Source: Sphingomonas adhaesiva (GTDB taxonomy: Bacteria > Pseudomonadota > Alphaproteobacteria > Sphingomonadales > Sphingomonadaceae). Taken from it: a stretch of 64,000 nt of DNA. A model generated the notes under the pieces. That model searched no databases, was not told where the DNA came from, and saw only the letters and a program-made list of their open reading frames with translations. The DNA lies in the NCBI RefSeq assembly GCF_036946125.1, contig NZ_JAQIJT010000002.1:1052001-1116000 (forward strand), written 5' to 3'. Below are positions 19,159-28,944 of the stretch, piece after piece (position 1 is the first letter of the stretch; each line of letters begins with the position of its first letter). The position numbers were made by a program, and so were the translations under genes.

Positions 19159-19195
19159 GGGGGCGGTCGGTGCCGGCACCGGCCGCCCCCTTTTC
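19159..19195 (+). terminator. Rho-independent terminator after the TonB receptor gene
   Basis: A strong GC hairpin, GGGGGCGGTCGGTGCC against GGCACCGGCCGCCCCC, is followed by TTTTC. It starts 17 bases after the receptor stop. Confidence 0.85.
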
Positions 19196-19325
19196 GTCAC
19201 GGTCCATCGGCGCGCCTCCCCGAAATGGCGCGCACGTGGTTGACCCGTTAACCACATCGCCCCTCTAAACGTTTGCAGGCGGCATCGTGCCGACTCGAAC
19301 GATCGCCCTTTGGGGGGGTGACACC

Positions 19326-19535
19326 ATGACGAACCAGGCTACGTCCCTGTCGGGACAAGTGGAAACGATCCTTCTGTCCGCCCGCAGCGCCGGATCGACT
19401 CTCATCGTCTCCCGCGGGCACGATCCCGCCACGATCCGGCTGCTCCTGGCGGAGGGTTTCATCCGCGAGCGGCTCGGCCACCTCGTCCTGACCCTCAAGG
19501 GCCACGAACGCCGTCGCGCCTGTTCGCGGGGGTAA
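19326..19535 (+). CDS. Small protein of unknown function
   Basis: 69 residues, from MTNQATSLSGQ to a basic C-terminus (KGHERRRACSRG). A G-rich ribosome site (GGGGGGG) lies about seven bases before the ATG at 19326; an upstream in-frame ATG at 19287 lacks one. No signal peptide or membrane segment. Composition looks protein-like (amphipathic segments TILLSARSAG, IRLLLAEGFIRERLGHLVL). It stands alone between two intergenic hairpins. It might be a DNA-binding or regulatory small protein, but nothing recognisable supports that. Confidence 0.55.
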   Translation: MTNQATSLSGQVETILLSARSAGSTLIVSRGHDPATIRLLLAEGFIRERLGHLVLTLKGHERRRACSRG

Positions 19536-19544
19536 CGCTTTGAT

Positions 19545-19620
19545 CCGTTCGCGCTGAGCGACGTCGAAGCACGGCCACGACGGTTGGCGCTTAGCCTTCG
19601 ACTGCGCTCAGGCCGAACGG
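19545..19620. repeat. Intergenic palindrome (CCGTTCG...CGAACGG)
   Basis: Left arm CCGTTCGCGCTGAGCGACGT then CGAAG pairs imperfectly with right arm CTTCGACTGCGCTCAGGCC then GAACGG. It lies between the small gene and the convergent threonine synthase gene. A shorter relative lies at 35096-35116. Confidence 0.75.
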
Positions 19621-19636
19621 CTGTTCGATTGTCACC

Positions 19637-20860
<1,224 letters not shown>

Positions 20861-20993
20861 GTCGGGCGACTTACGCGGCCACATCAGCGAGCGGAAGCCA
20901 CCGTGATGGGAAGGAAGCGTCATGTCGCACGCCAGGCGACCATTTCGTCATACGCCGCCGCGGGGCGCCACATGACGCGCCCCGCCCGGCCGA

Positions 20994-21548
20994 TCAGTCG
21001 GGCTTCTTCGCCACGCCCACCAGCGCGGGGCGCAGCAGGCGGTCCTTTATCATGAACCCGGCCTGCATTTCCTGCACGATCGTGCCGGGTTCGGCATCGC
21101 TCGGTACCTCCATCATCGCCTGGTGACGGTTCGGGTCGAGCGGCTGGCCCATAGCCTCGATACGGGTGATGCCGTGGCGCGCGAAGATACTCGCCAGTTC
21201 GCGTCCCGTCGCGTCCAGCCCGACGACCAGCCCCTTGAACTTATCGTCCTCGCGCAGGTCCGCGGGGATCGCGGCCAGCGCGCGCTCAAGATTGTCGCTC
21301 ACCGACAGGACGTCGCGCGCGAACGCGGTCGCGGCATAGGCGCGTGCGTCGGCCGCTTCCTTCTCGGCACGGCGGCGGACGTTCTGGGTGTCGGCCTGCG
21401 CGTACAGCGTCTCCTGCTTCGCGGTCGCCAGCTGGTCCTCCAGCTCGGCGATGCGGGCGGCGGCGGCATCATGCTCGGCCACTTCGGGCGCGGCCCCGGC
21501 CGTCTCGTCGCGCAGGTCGTCCGCGGCGGGCTTTGCGGTATCGGTCAT
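20994..21548 (-). CDS. grpE: Nucleotide exchange factor GrpE
   Basis: 184-residue co-chaperone that releases ADP from DnaK. An acidic, disordered N-terminus is followed by a long coiled-coil (about 35-95, containing LYAQADTQNVRRRAEKE) and the C-terminal beta domain with the GrpE signature (ASIFARHGITRIEAMGQPLD; HQAMMEVPS; GTIVQEMQAGFMIKDRLLRP). Lies 33 bases downstream of hrcA in the same direction, the usual heat-shock arrangement; dnaK is not in the window. Confidence 0.97.
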   Translation of the reverse strand: MTDTAKPAADDLRDETAGAAPEVAEHDAAAARIAELEDQLATAKQETLYAQADTQNVRRRAEKEAADARAYAATAFARDVLSVSDNLERALAAIPADLREDDKFKGLVVGLDATGRELASIFARHGITRIEAMGQPLDPNRHQAMMEVPSDAEPGTIVQEMQAGFMIKDRLLRPALVGVAKKPD

Positions 21549-21581
21549 TCTGTCCCTATCTTTTGGCTCTACGGGCGCCGT

Positions 21582-22625
21582 CTAGCCCATCAGGCGGGCG
21601 AGTGTCGCGGCGGTGAAATCCACCATGGGCACGACGCGCGCGTAGTTCAACCGCGTCGGCCCGATCACCCCCACGACACCCACCACGCGCCCGTCATGTC
21701 CGCGGAACGGCTTGGCGATCACCGACGATCCGCTGAGCGCGAACAGATTGTTCTCCGCCCCGATGAAAATCCGCGTCGCATCGCCCGCGCGTGCCGAATC
21801 GAGCAGCGCCGCGACTTCCTGCTTGCCCTCCAGGTCGTCGAGCAGCCCGCGCACCCGTTCGACATCGGCGACATCGGCATCGTCCAGCAACCGCCCCTGC
21901 CCACGCACGATCAGCACCGGGCGCCGCGCACCGTCCTCGCTCCACACCGCCAGCCCGCGCTCCACCAGCGCCCTGGCGGCGGTGTCCAGCGCGCTGCGCC
22001 CTGCCGTCAGCTCGCGCTCCAGCCGCCCGCGCGCCTCGCCCAGCGTCAGCCCGCCCAGCGTCGCGGTCATGTAATTGCCCGCCTCGACCAGCGCGCCCGG
22101 CGTCACCCCGATCGGCAGGTCGATGACGCGGTTCTCGACCGCACCGTCCTCCCCCACCAGCACCGCCAGCGCCTGCGTCGCGGCGAGCGGGACGAAGCCG
22201 ATCGAGCGCAGCACCACCTCGCGCTTGGGCACCATGACCAGCCCCGCGCAGGCCGACAGGCCGGACAGCGCCGCAGTCGTGGCGGCCAGCGCTTCCTCGA
22301 CCGGCCCGTGCTGCCCGGCGCGCAATTCGATCTGCGCGCGCTCCTCGGCGGAGGGCTCGTGCGCCTGCATCATGCCGTCGACGAACAGGCGCAGCCCGCG
22401 CTCGGTCGGCACGCGCCCGGCGGAGGTATGCGGCGCGGCCAGCAGCCCCAGCGTCTCCAGCTGCGCCAGTACGTTGCGGATGGAGGCCGGCGACAGGTTC
22501 AACCCCGCCTGCGCCAGCGTCTTCGATCCCACCGGCTGCCCGCTCGCCAGATAGCCGTCGACGACGCGGCGAAAGATGTCGCGGGCGCGATCGGTCAGTT
22601 CGGCGATAGGCGGCGAACGGTTCAC
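21582..22625 (-). CDS. hrcA: Heat-inducible transcription repressor HrcA
   Basis: Repressor of class I heat-shock genes that binds CIRCE. 347 residues from a GTG at 22623-22625. It has an N-terminal winged helix (ELTDRARDIFRRVVDGYLAS; LNLSPASIRNVLAQLE) and C-terminal motifs IFIGAENNLFA and VGVIGPTRLNYARVVPMVDF. A TTG at 22661 would add a Gly-rich tail without family similarity. A CIRCE element in this window precedes groES; none was seen upstream of hrcA itself. Confidence 0.95.
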   Translation of the reverse strand: MNRSPPIAELTDRARDIFRRVVDGYLASGQPVGSKTLAQAGLNLSPASIRNVLAQLETLGLLAAPHTSAGRVPTERGLRLFVDGMMQAHEPSAEERAQIELRAGQHGPVEEALAATTAALSGLSACAGLVMVPKREVVLRSIGFVPLAATQALAVLVGEDGAVENRVIDLPIGVTPGALVEAGNYMTATLGGLTLGEARGRLERELTAGRSALDTAARALVERGLAVWSEDGARRPVLIVRGQGRLLDDADVADVERVRGLLDDLEGKQEVAALLDSARAGDATRIFIGAENNLFALSGSSVIAKPFRGHDGRVVGVVGVIGPTRLNYARVVPMVDFTAATLARLMG

Positions 22626-22721
22626 GCCCTGCGATGTATGACGCCCGCCGCCCCCGCTCAACCACGCGGTTCATCTTTCAGCAACCAACCGGGATCAAAG
22701 AAGCGGGATCGGGGAAAACCT

Positions 22722-23075
22722 ATGATCTACGATTTCAGCTTCGATCGCCAGGCGCATCTGCTGACCGTCCGGTGGCACCGCATCTTCACCGCGGCGGACG
22801 TGCTGTCCTACGGTAACGATTACATGCGCGGTTTCGTCGCCGCCGATTTCCGTTCCGGCTATCGCCTGCTGATGGACATGGGGTCGGTCGGGGCGCAGCC
22901 GCAGGAGACGCTGGAGCCGTTCATGGACCACATGCGGCGCATCCCCAAGGCGAGCAGGATCGCGGTGTCCGCGACCGTGCCGCTGATGCGCGCGCAGGTC
23001 GCGCGCCTGATGACGCAGCCCTATCTGCGCCTGTTCGAGAACGTCGGGGAGGCGCGCCGCTGGGTGCTGGGCTGA
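22722..23075 (+). CDS. Small STAS/SpoIIAA-like protein of unknown function
   Basis: 117 residues starting MIYDFSFDRQAHLLTV. Pattern of short beta strands and helices with YRLLMDMGSVGAQP and RIAVSATVPLMRAQVARLM resembles the STAS/SpoIIAA-like fold of small cytoplasmic regulators. No signal peptide or catalytic motif. Divergent from hrcA and 73 bases before rph. Function unknown; the fold call is inference. Confidence 0.65.
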   Translation: MIYDFSFDRQAHLLTVRWHRIFTAADVLSYGNDYMRGFVAADFRSGYRLLMDMGSVGAQPQETLEPFMDHMRRIPKASRIAVSATVPLMRAQVARLMTQPYLRLFENVGEARRWVLG

Positions 23076-23148
23076 CGGCACGCAAGGCGCTGGCGCGGTG
23101 CGCGCAACCTCGCTAGGGCCGGTCCGTTCCGTCCCTCAGGAGAAGACA

Positions 23149-23862
23149 ATGCGCCCCAGCGGCCGCGCCCCCGACCAGATGCGCCCCATCACCATCGAGC
23201 CGCGCTTCACGCGCCATGCGGAAGGGTCGGTGCTGATCGGGTTCGGCGATACGAAGGTCCTCGTCACCGCCTCCGTCGAGGAACGCGTGCCCCCGTTCCT
23301 GCGCGGCAAGGGTCAGGGCTGGGTGACCGCCGAATACGGCATGCTCCCCCGCGCCACGCACACGCGGGGCAGCCGCGAGGCGGCGAAGGGCAAGCAGTCG
23401 GGCCGCACGCAGGAGATCCAGCGGCTGATCGGCCGCAGCTTGCGCGCCGTCACCGACATGGCGCTGCTGGGCGAGCGCCAGATCACGCTCGACTGCGACG
23501 TGATCCAGGCCGATGGCGGCACCCGCACCGCCGCCATCTCCGGCTCCTGGGTCGCGCTGCGCCTCGCGATCGACGGGCTGCTCCAGTCGGGCAAGCTGAC
23601 CGCCGACCCGCTCAGGCAGAAGGTCGCGGCGGTGTCGTGCGGCATCCATCAGGGTCAGCCGGTGCTCGACCTCGACTATATCGAGGATTCGGGCGCCGAT
23701 GCGGACGGCAATTTCGTCCTGCTCGAAAACGGCAATATCGCCGAGGCGCAGGCCACCGCCGAGCACGCCACCTATGACGAGGAAGCGCTGCTCCGCCTGC
23801 TGCGCCTCGCGCGCATCGGTTGCGCCGAGATCTTCGCGGCGCAGGCGAAGGCGGTCGCATGA
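23149..23862 (+). CDS. rph: Ribonuclease PH
   Basis: Phosphorolytic 3'-5' exoribonuclease that trims tRNA 3' ends. 237 residues, family length. Hallmarks are MRPSGRAPDQMRPI at the start, GFGDTKVLVTASVEE, GWVTAEYGMLPRATHTR, GRSLRAVTDMALLGERQI, DCDVIQADGGTRTAAI and VDLDYIEDS-like region LDLDYIEDSGADADGNFV. Start at 23149 by homology. The stop overlaps rdgB (ATGA), so the two are co-translated, a common pairing. Confidence 0.98.
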   Translation: MRPSGRAPDQMRPITIEPRFTRHAEGSVLIGFGDTKVLVTASVEERVPPFLRGKGQGWVTAEYGMLPRATHTRGSREAAKGKQSGRTQEIQRLIGRSLRAVTDMALLGERQITLDCDVIQADGGTRTAAISGSWVALRLAIDGLLQSGKLTADPLRQKVAAVSCGIHQGQPVLDLDYIEDSGADADGNFVLLENGNIAEAQATAEHATYDEEALLRLLRLARIGCAEIFAAQAKAVA

Positions 23863-24485
23863 GCGGAGAGGGCGCCGAGCCGCAGGCGATCCGCAAGCTC
23901 GCCCCCGGCAAGCTGGTGATCGCCAGCCATAACGCCGGCAAGGTACGCGAGATCGGCGCGCTGCTGGAGGGTTACGGGCTGGAGGTCGTCTCCGCCAAGG
24001 CGCTCGACCTGCCCGAGCCCGAGGAAACCGGCACCACCTTCGTCATGAACGCGGAGCTGAAGGCACGCGCCGCGGCCGACCTGTCGGGGCTGCCCGCACT
24101 CGCCGACGACAGCGGGCTGTGCGTGGATGCGCTGGGCGGCGATCCCGGCATCTTCTCCGCCCGCTGGGGCGGCGAGGCGCGCGACTTCGGCATGGCGATG
24201 CAGCTGGTCGAGGACAAGTTGCGCGCGATCCCCGACGCACCGCGCGACGCGCATTTCATCTGCGCGCTGGCGCTGGCATGGCCCGACGGTCATGTCGAAT
24301 GGTTCGAGGGCCGCGTCGACGGCACGATGGTCTGGCCCCCGCGCGGGGACAAGGGCCATGGCTACGACCCGACCTTCCGGCCGATCGGCCACGACGTGAC
24401 CTTCGGCGAGATGGACGAGCCCGAAAAGAACGAGATCAGCCACCGCGGCGACGCTTTCCGCCAGCTGGTCGCCGCCGTCTTCTGA
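23859..24485 (+). CDS. rdgB: RdgB/HAM1 family non-canonical purine NTP pyrophosphatase
   Basis: House-cleaning enzyme that hydrolyses (d)ITP and XTP to the monophosphate. 208 residues. Motifs are LVIASHNAGKVREI, GTTFVMNAELKARAAA, ALADDSGLCVDALGGDPGIF with the metal-binding Asp residues, and GHGYDPTFRP and FGEMDEPEKNEISHRGDA near the C-terminus. Begins within the rph stop codon (ATGA). Confidence 0.97.
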   Translation: MSGEGAEPQAIRKLAPGKLVIASHNAGKVREIGALLEGYGLEVVSAKALDLPEPEETGTTFVMNAELKARAAADLSGLPALADDSGLCVDALGGDPGIFSARWGGEARDFGMAMQLVEDKLRAIPDAPRDAHFICALALAWPDGHVEWFEGRVDGTMVWPPRGDKGHGYDPTFRPIGHDVTFGEMDEPEKNEISHRGDAFRQLVAAVF

Positions 24486-24504
24486 TCCCTCTGATCGAAA
24501 CTCC

Positions 24505-24600
24505 CGTCATTCCCGCGAAGGCGGGAATCCAGAAACCCAGGCGGTGCGGCTTATGGACCGGCGGCAGCGTATCTGGATCCCCGCCTCCGCGGGGATGACG
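24505..24600. repeat. Pair of GTCATTCCCGCG-type palindromes in inverted orientation
   Basis: CGTCATTCCCGCGAAGGCGG onward (24505-24532) and its inverted counterpart ending CCGCCTCCGCGGGGATGACG (24573-24600) flank about 40 bases. Each unit is itself a hairpin. The same family recurs at 30122-30215 and 63905-63932. Confidence 0.85.
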
Positions 24601-24682
24601 GACGCACTGCGAAAGGCGCCTCACGCCAACATGACCAATCCTTAAGGGTGACGCTCCGCCGCCGCCGCAGTACAGCGCGCGT

Positions 24683-25639
24683 ATGGGCCACGGTCATCAT
24701 CACCACCACGATCACGACCATCATGGTCACGGTCATTCGCACGGCCACGTTCACGCCACCCCGCCGGAGCGCTGGGACCGCGTCTTCGCGATCGGTATCG
24801 GACTGAACCTCGGCTATGTCGTGGCGGAGGGGGTGGCCGGCTTCGCGTTCGGATCGGTCGCGCTGCTGGCGGATGCCGGCCACAATCTGTCCGACGTCCT
24901 GGGGCTGGCGGTCGCCTGGGGCGGTGCGGCGCTCGCGCGGCGCGGTCCGTCGAAGCGCTTTACCTACGGGCTGAAGGGCTCGACGATCCTCGCCGCCCTC
25001 GCCAATGCCCTGCTGCTGCTGGTCGCGATCGGCGCCATCGCGATGGAGGCGGTTCAGCGGTTCGGCGATCCCGCCCCCGCCCCCGTCGCCGGCCTCTCGG
25101 TCTCGATCGTCGCGGGGCTGGGGATCGCGGTCAACGCCTTCACCGCCTGGCTCTTCGCGCGCGGGCGCAAGGGTGACGTGAACATCCGCGGCGCGTACCT
25201 GCATATGCTCTCCGACGCGGTGGTGTCGGCCGGCGTGGTCGTCGCCGGCATCGCGATCTGGCTGACCGGCGCCGGCTGGATCGATCCGCTGGTCAGCCTC
25301 GTCATCGCCGCGGTCATCTTCTGGCAGACCTGGGGCCTGCTGCGCGAGACGGTGGAGATGTCGCTCGCCGCCGTCCCGCGCGGCGTCGACTACGATCGCG
25401 TCCGCGACGCGCTGGCGACGCTGCCGGGCGTGGCGGAGGTGCACGACCTCCACATCTGGCCGATGTCGACCACCGAGCCCGGGCTGACCGCCCACCTGTG
25501 CATCCCCGCGGGCCATCCCGGCGACGCCTTCCTCCACGACGCGCAGGAGATGCTTCACCATCGCTTCGGCATCGGCCACGCGACGATCCAGGTGGAGACC
25601 GGCGGTGTGTGCGTGCTGGCGGACGAGACGCGGGTCTGA
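24683..25639 (+). CDS. Cation diffusion facilitator (zinc/cobalt-type efflux)
   Basis: 318-residue inner-membrane metal/proton antiporter of the CDF family, ZitB/CzcD-like. The N-terminal tail is extremely His-rich (HHHHHDHDHHGHGHSHGHVH), a cytoplasmic metal-binding segment. Six membrane segments follow; the metal site is formed by DAGHNLSD in segment 2 and HMLSDAVVSAG in segment 5. The C-terminal cytoplasmic domain has VHDLHIWPMSTTEP, typical of the family. Zinc is the most likely substrate from the HxxxD pattern, but cobalt or cadmium are possible. Confidence 0.93.
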   Translation: MGHGHHHHHDHDHHGHGHSHGHVHATPPERWDRVFAIGIGLNLGYVVAEGVAGFAFGSVALLADAGHNLSDVLGLAVAWGGAALARRGPSKRFTYGLKGSTILAALANALLLLVAIGAIAMEAVQRFGDPAPAPVAGLSVSIVAGLGIAVNAFTAWLFARGRKGDVNIRGAYLHMLSDAVVSAGVVVAGIAIWLTGAGWIDPLVSLVIAAVIFWQTWGLLRETVEMSLAAVPRGVDYDRVRDALATLPGVAEVHDLHIWPMSTTEPGLTAHLCIPAGHPGDAFLHDAQEMLHHRFGIGHATIQVETGGVCVLADETRV

Positions 25640-25648
25640 CACCGCCAT

Positions 25649-25668
25649 GCTCCTGCGCACGCAGGAGC
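25649..25668. repeat. GCTCCTGCG-GCAGGAGC palindrome
   Basis: Perfect-arm hairpin GCTCCTGC-gcac-GCAGGAGC shortly after the CDF gene stop. Same core as the repeats at 15770-15790, 15837-15854, 15999-16018 and 63980-63999. The remaining bases to 25823 hold no gene. Confidence 0.8.
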
Positions 25669-25823
25669 CAAGGGTGGCGAAACGCGACGATCGTCACTCC
25701 GCGTAGGAACCGCGACGGCAAAGCCGCCGCGTGACGTCGGACGGGCTCGGCTGCGCCGCCCCGCCGGCCGTGCCGCCCGATGGGCTTCGCCCAGCGGCGC
25801 GGGCGTGGCCGCGCCTTCGGGCG

Positions 25824-26834
25824 TCAGTAAGCCCGCGCCACCGCGAACTCGACCGCCTCGACCATCGCATCCTTGACCGCGCCGTCCCCGAAGATCGCCA
25901 GCGCCTCGATCGCGCGCTGCCCGTAATGCCGCGCGCGGGCGAACGTATCGTCCACCGCGCGGCTGCGCCGCACCAGCTCCACCGCATGCGCGAAGTCCGC
26001 GTCGCTCGCGCGGCGCCCCTCCACCGCATCGCGCCAGAACGTGCGCTCGCCCTCGTCGCCGCGCGCATAGGCCAGGATCACCGGCAGCGTCATCTTGCCT
26101 TCGCGGAAGTCGTCGCCCGCGTCCTTGCCCATCGTCCCGGCGTCGCTGGTATAGTCGATCGCGTCGTCGACCAGCTGGAACGCGATGCCCAGATAGCGCC
26201 CGTACGCATCCAGCGCCGCTTCCTCCGCGGCGGAGCGGCCGGCGATCACCGGCGCGACGCGGCACGCCGCCGCGAACAGCGCCGCGGTCTTCGCCCCGAT
26301 GATGTCGAGGTAGCGCTCCTCCGCCAGGTCGACGCGGCGCACCGCGGTCAGCTGGTTCACCTCGCCCTCCGCGATCACCGCCGAGGCGTTGGACAGGATC
26401 TCCAGCGCGCGCAGGCTCCCGCCCGCCACCATCAGCTCGAAAGAGCGCGAGAACAGGAAATCGCCCACCAGCACGCTGGCCGGGTTGCCCCAGATGATGT
26501 TGGCGGTGCGCTTGCCGCGGCGCAGGTCGGAGCCGTCGACCACGTCGTCGTGCAGCAGCGTCGCGGTATGGATGAACTCCACCGCCGCGGCGAGCAGGTG
26601 GTGCCGGTCGCCGTCATACCCCACCAGCCGCGCGCTCGCGAGCGTCAGCATCGGGCGCAGCCGTTTGCCGCCGCCCGCGATCAGATGCCCGGCCAGCTCG
26701 GGGATCAGCGGGATCTCCGACTGCATCCGCTCGACGATCACGGCATTGACCTGTTCCATGTCGCGCGCGACCAGCCCGATCATCGGGTCGAGCGACGGCG
26801 CATGGCCGGGGAGGCGGTGGAGCGAGGCGATCAT
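25824..26834 (-). CDS. Polyprenyl synthetase (octaprenyl/decaprenyl diphosphate synthase type)
   Basis: 336-residue trans-prenyltransferase making the quinone side chain. First Asp-rich motif in TATLLHDDVVDGSDLRRG, second in AFQLVDDAIDYTSD, with GGKRLRPMLTL near the N-terminus. The small residues before the first motif fit a long-chain product (C40-C50), but chain length cannot be fixed by reading; sphingomonads typically use ubiquinone-10, which would fit. Start MIASLHRLPG at 26832-26834. Divergent from the chorismate mutase gene. Confidence 0.92.
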   Translation of the reverse strand: MIASLHRLPGHAPSLDPMIGLVARDMEQVNAVIVERMQSEIPLIPELAGHLIAGGGKRLRPMLTLASARLVGYDGDRHHLLAAAVEFIHTATLLHDDVVDGSDLRRGKRTANIIWGNPASVLVGDFLFSRSFELMVAGGSLRALEILSNASAVIAEGEVNQLTAVRRVDLAEERYLDIIGAKTAALFAAACRVAPVIAGRSAAEEAALDAYGRYLGIAFQLVDDAIDYTSDAGTMGKDAGDDFREGKMTLPVILAYARGDEGERTFWRDAVEGRRASDADFAHAVELVRRSRAVDDTFARARHYGQRAIEALAIFGDGAVKDAMVEAVEFAVARAY

Positions 26835-26936
26835 GTGCCCCGCCCTTTGCGGCGGGACGGCGCGCAAGGCAAGCGCAGGCTTGCCCTGACGGCGTCATGC
26901 CCGCATGAGGCGCGCGTGATCCATGGGGAGGCGGGC

Positions 26937-27218
26937 ATGACCGACGAGACGCTGAAGCGCTATCGCAAGAGCATCGACAATATCGACGCCGCGCTCGTCT
27001 GCCTGCTCGCGGAGCGGTTCAAGATCACGCAGGCGGTCGGCGAGCACAAGGCCGCCACCGGCCTCCCCGCCGCCGATCCCGGCCGCGAGGAGGCGCAGAT
27101 CGCCCGCCTGCGCGCGCTGAGCGAGGATGCCGAGCTGGACCCGGAATTCTCTGAGAAGTTCCTCCGCTTCATCATCGACGAGGTGATCCGCCATCACCGG
27201 GCGGCCGCGAAGGCCTAG
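26937..27218 (+). CDS. Chorismate mutase (AroQ type)
   Basis: 93-residue all-helical chorismate mutase converting chorismate to prephenate for Phe/Tyr synthesis. Helix 1 carries RKSIDNIDAALVCLLAERF with the catalytic Arg/Lys positions; QAVGEHKAATGLPAADPGRE and FLRFIIDEVIRHH follow. A GGGAG site lies six bases before the ATG. Stand-alone monofunctional type. Confidence 0.92.
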   Translation: MTDETLKRYRKSIDNIDAALVCLLAERFKITQAVGEHKAATGLPAADPGREEAQIARLRALSEDAELDPEFSEKFLRFIIDEVIRHHRAAAKA

Positions 27219-27235
27219 TCGGCTCCTCCTGCCCG

Positions 27236-28162
27236 TTATCGCGGCATTCCCGCCACCACCTCGGCATATTCGCGCATCGTCTCCTCGAAGATCTCCGCGA
27301 CCGGCTTCACCGATTCGATCCGCCCCGCGACCTGCCCGGTCAGCGCAACCCCCGCCTCCAGGTCGCCACCGAAATAGACCGCCTGCGTGTTCGCGAACTC
27401 CGCGAAGATCCCGTCCGGCGCCCCCTCGCGCTCGATCCGCGTCGTCCGCTCCGTCCGTAGCGCACGCAGCGCCGGCCCCGGGCCCGCGCGGTTGAGGAAG
27501 ACGGTATCGGTCGTGTCCGCCGCGATGATCGCCCGTTTCCAGTTGTCGTGCACCGGACATTCCGTCGCGGTCAGCATCCGCGTGCCCATCAATATCCCCT
27601 CGGCGCCCAGCGCGAACGCCGCGGCCATGCTGCGCCCGTCGACGATCCCGCCCGCCGCGACCACCGGCACGTCGACCGCGGCGACCACCTGCGGCACCAG
27701 CACCATCGTGGAGACGTCCCTGGGGTTCTTGAACCCGCCGCCCTCGCCGCCCTCGACGATCAGCCCGTCGACCCCCGCCTCGACCGCGCGCAGCGCACCG
27801 GCCAGGTTCGGCACGACGTGGAACACGGTCAGCCCCGCCGCCTTCAGCATCGCGGTATATTTCATCGGATCGCCGGCGGAGGTGGTGACGAAGCGCACCC
27901 CCTGGTCGATCACGAACTGCACGATCGAGGGATCGCGCACGAACGCCTGCGCCACGTTCACCCCGAACGGCCTGCTCGTCAGCGCGCGCATCTTGACGAT
28001 CTCGTCGCGCACCGCGTCCAGCTCGCCCGACGACGTCTCGATGATCCCCATCCCGCCCGCGTTCGACACCGCGGACGACAAGGGCGACCGCGCGATCCAG
28101 CCCATCGCCGCCTGGATGATCGGCTTCTCGATCCCCAGCATCTGCGTGATCCGCGTCCTCAT
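27236..28162 (-). CDS. Nitronate monooxygenase family flavoprotein
   Basis: 308-residue FMN-dependent TIM-barrel enzyme (2-nitropropane dioxygenase/FabK-like). Motifs are PIIQAAMGWIARSPLSSAVS, GLIVEGGEGGGFKNP, VPVVAAGGIVDGRSMAAAFA and GILMGTRMLTATEC. It oxidises nitronates in characterised members, but many homologues have unknown physiological substrates. The ATG at 28160-28162 overlaps the upstream dienelactone hydrolase stop (ATGA). Confidence 0.9.
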   Translation of the reverse strand: MRTRITQMLGIEKPIIQAAMGWIARSPLSSAVSNAGGMGIIETSSGELDAVRDEIVKMRALTSRPFGVNVAQAFVRDPSIVQFVIDQGVRFVTTSAGDPMKYTAMLKAAGLTVFHVVPNLAGALRAVEAGVDGLIVEGGEGGGFKNPRDVSTMVLVPQVVAAVDVPVVAAGGIVDGRSMAAAFALGAEGILMGTRMLTATECPVHDNWKRAIIAADTTDTVFLNRAGPGPALRALRTERTTRIEREGAPDGIFAEFANTQAVYFGGDLEAGVALTGQVAGRIESVKPVAEIFEETMREYAEVVAGMPR

Positions 28163-28881
28163 GCGAACACCTCCTCCAGGAAGTGGCGCATCGCCTGCCA
28201 GCTGCGCCGGTCCGCGCGCGGTTCGTAGGCGACGCCCGGCATGGTCGAATCGCGCCGGCTTTCGTCGGTGAAGGCGTGGCCGGCATGGCCGTAGGCGTGC
28301 AGCTGCCAGTCGGCCTTCGCGGCGGTCAGCTCCTGCGCCAGCGCGACGGTGGTCGCGGGCGGCGCCAGCGGGTCCTCCCAGCCGTGACAGACCAGCAGCT
28401 TCATCGCGATCGGGTCGACCGCCGCATAATCCGGCCGGTCGTAGACCCCGTGGAAGCTGACCCCGCCCAGCGTCTCCAGCCCCGCGCGCGCCATATCGAG
28501 CACGCATTTGCCGCCGAAGCAGAAGCCGATCGCCGCGGTCTTCGCCGCATCGACCTCGTCCTGCGCCTTCAGCACCGCCAGGCTCGTCGCCAGCCGGTCG
28601 CGCAGCAGCGCCCGATCCGCATTCATTTCGTTCATATAGCGGGCCATGTCGGGCCCCGGCTCGCCGCGCTTTCCCTGTCCGAAGACGTCGCAGGCGAACG
28701 CGGCATAGCCGAGCGCGGCCAGATCCTCCGCCTTGCGGTTGTCGGACTCCTTCTGGCCGAGCACGTTGGGGATCACGAGCACGCCGGGCCGCGCCCCGGC
28801 CCGCGCGTCGTCCCATGCGAATACGCCCTCGAACCGCCCGCCGGGGCCGTCATGCACGATGGTGCGGCGCTGGATCGTCAT
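28159..28881 (-). CDS. Dienelactone hydrolase family protein
   Basis: 240-residue alpha/beta hydrolase with a cysteine nucleophile: elbow GFCFGGKC (about residue 117), Asp in CHGWEDPLAPP and His in AYGHAGHAF form the triad. Family members open dienelactones in chloroaromatic breakdown, though most copies outside such clusters act on unknown esters. Start MTIQRRTIV at 28879-28881. Overlaps the nitronate monooxygenase gene, forming a two-gene operon. Confidence 0.9.
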   Translation of the reverse strand: MTIQRRTIVHDGPGGRFEGVFAWDDARAGARPGVLVIPNVLGQKESDNRKAEDLAALGYAAFACDVFGQGKRGEPGPDMARYMNEMNADRALLRDRLATSLAVLKAQDEVDAAKTAAIGFCFGGKCVLDMARAGLETLGGVSFHGVYDRPDYAAVDPIAMKLLVCHGWEDPLAPPATTVALAQELTAAKADWQLHAYGHAGHAFTDESRRDSTMPGVAYEPRADRRSWQAMRHFLEEVFA

Positions 28882-28944
28882 CGCCCTCTCCTGTTGTCTC
28901 GTTCGCTCCATTCGCTAGAGCGACACGCGAAGGGGGGCAAGGCG

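Noticed and set aside
24551..25660. Open frame antisense to the CDF transporter
   Set aside because: No recognisable protein; the CDF gene is clear on the plus strand.
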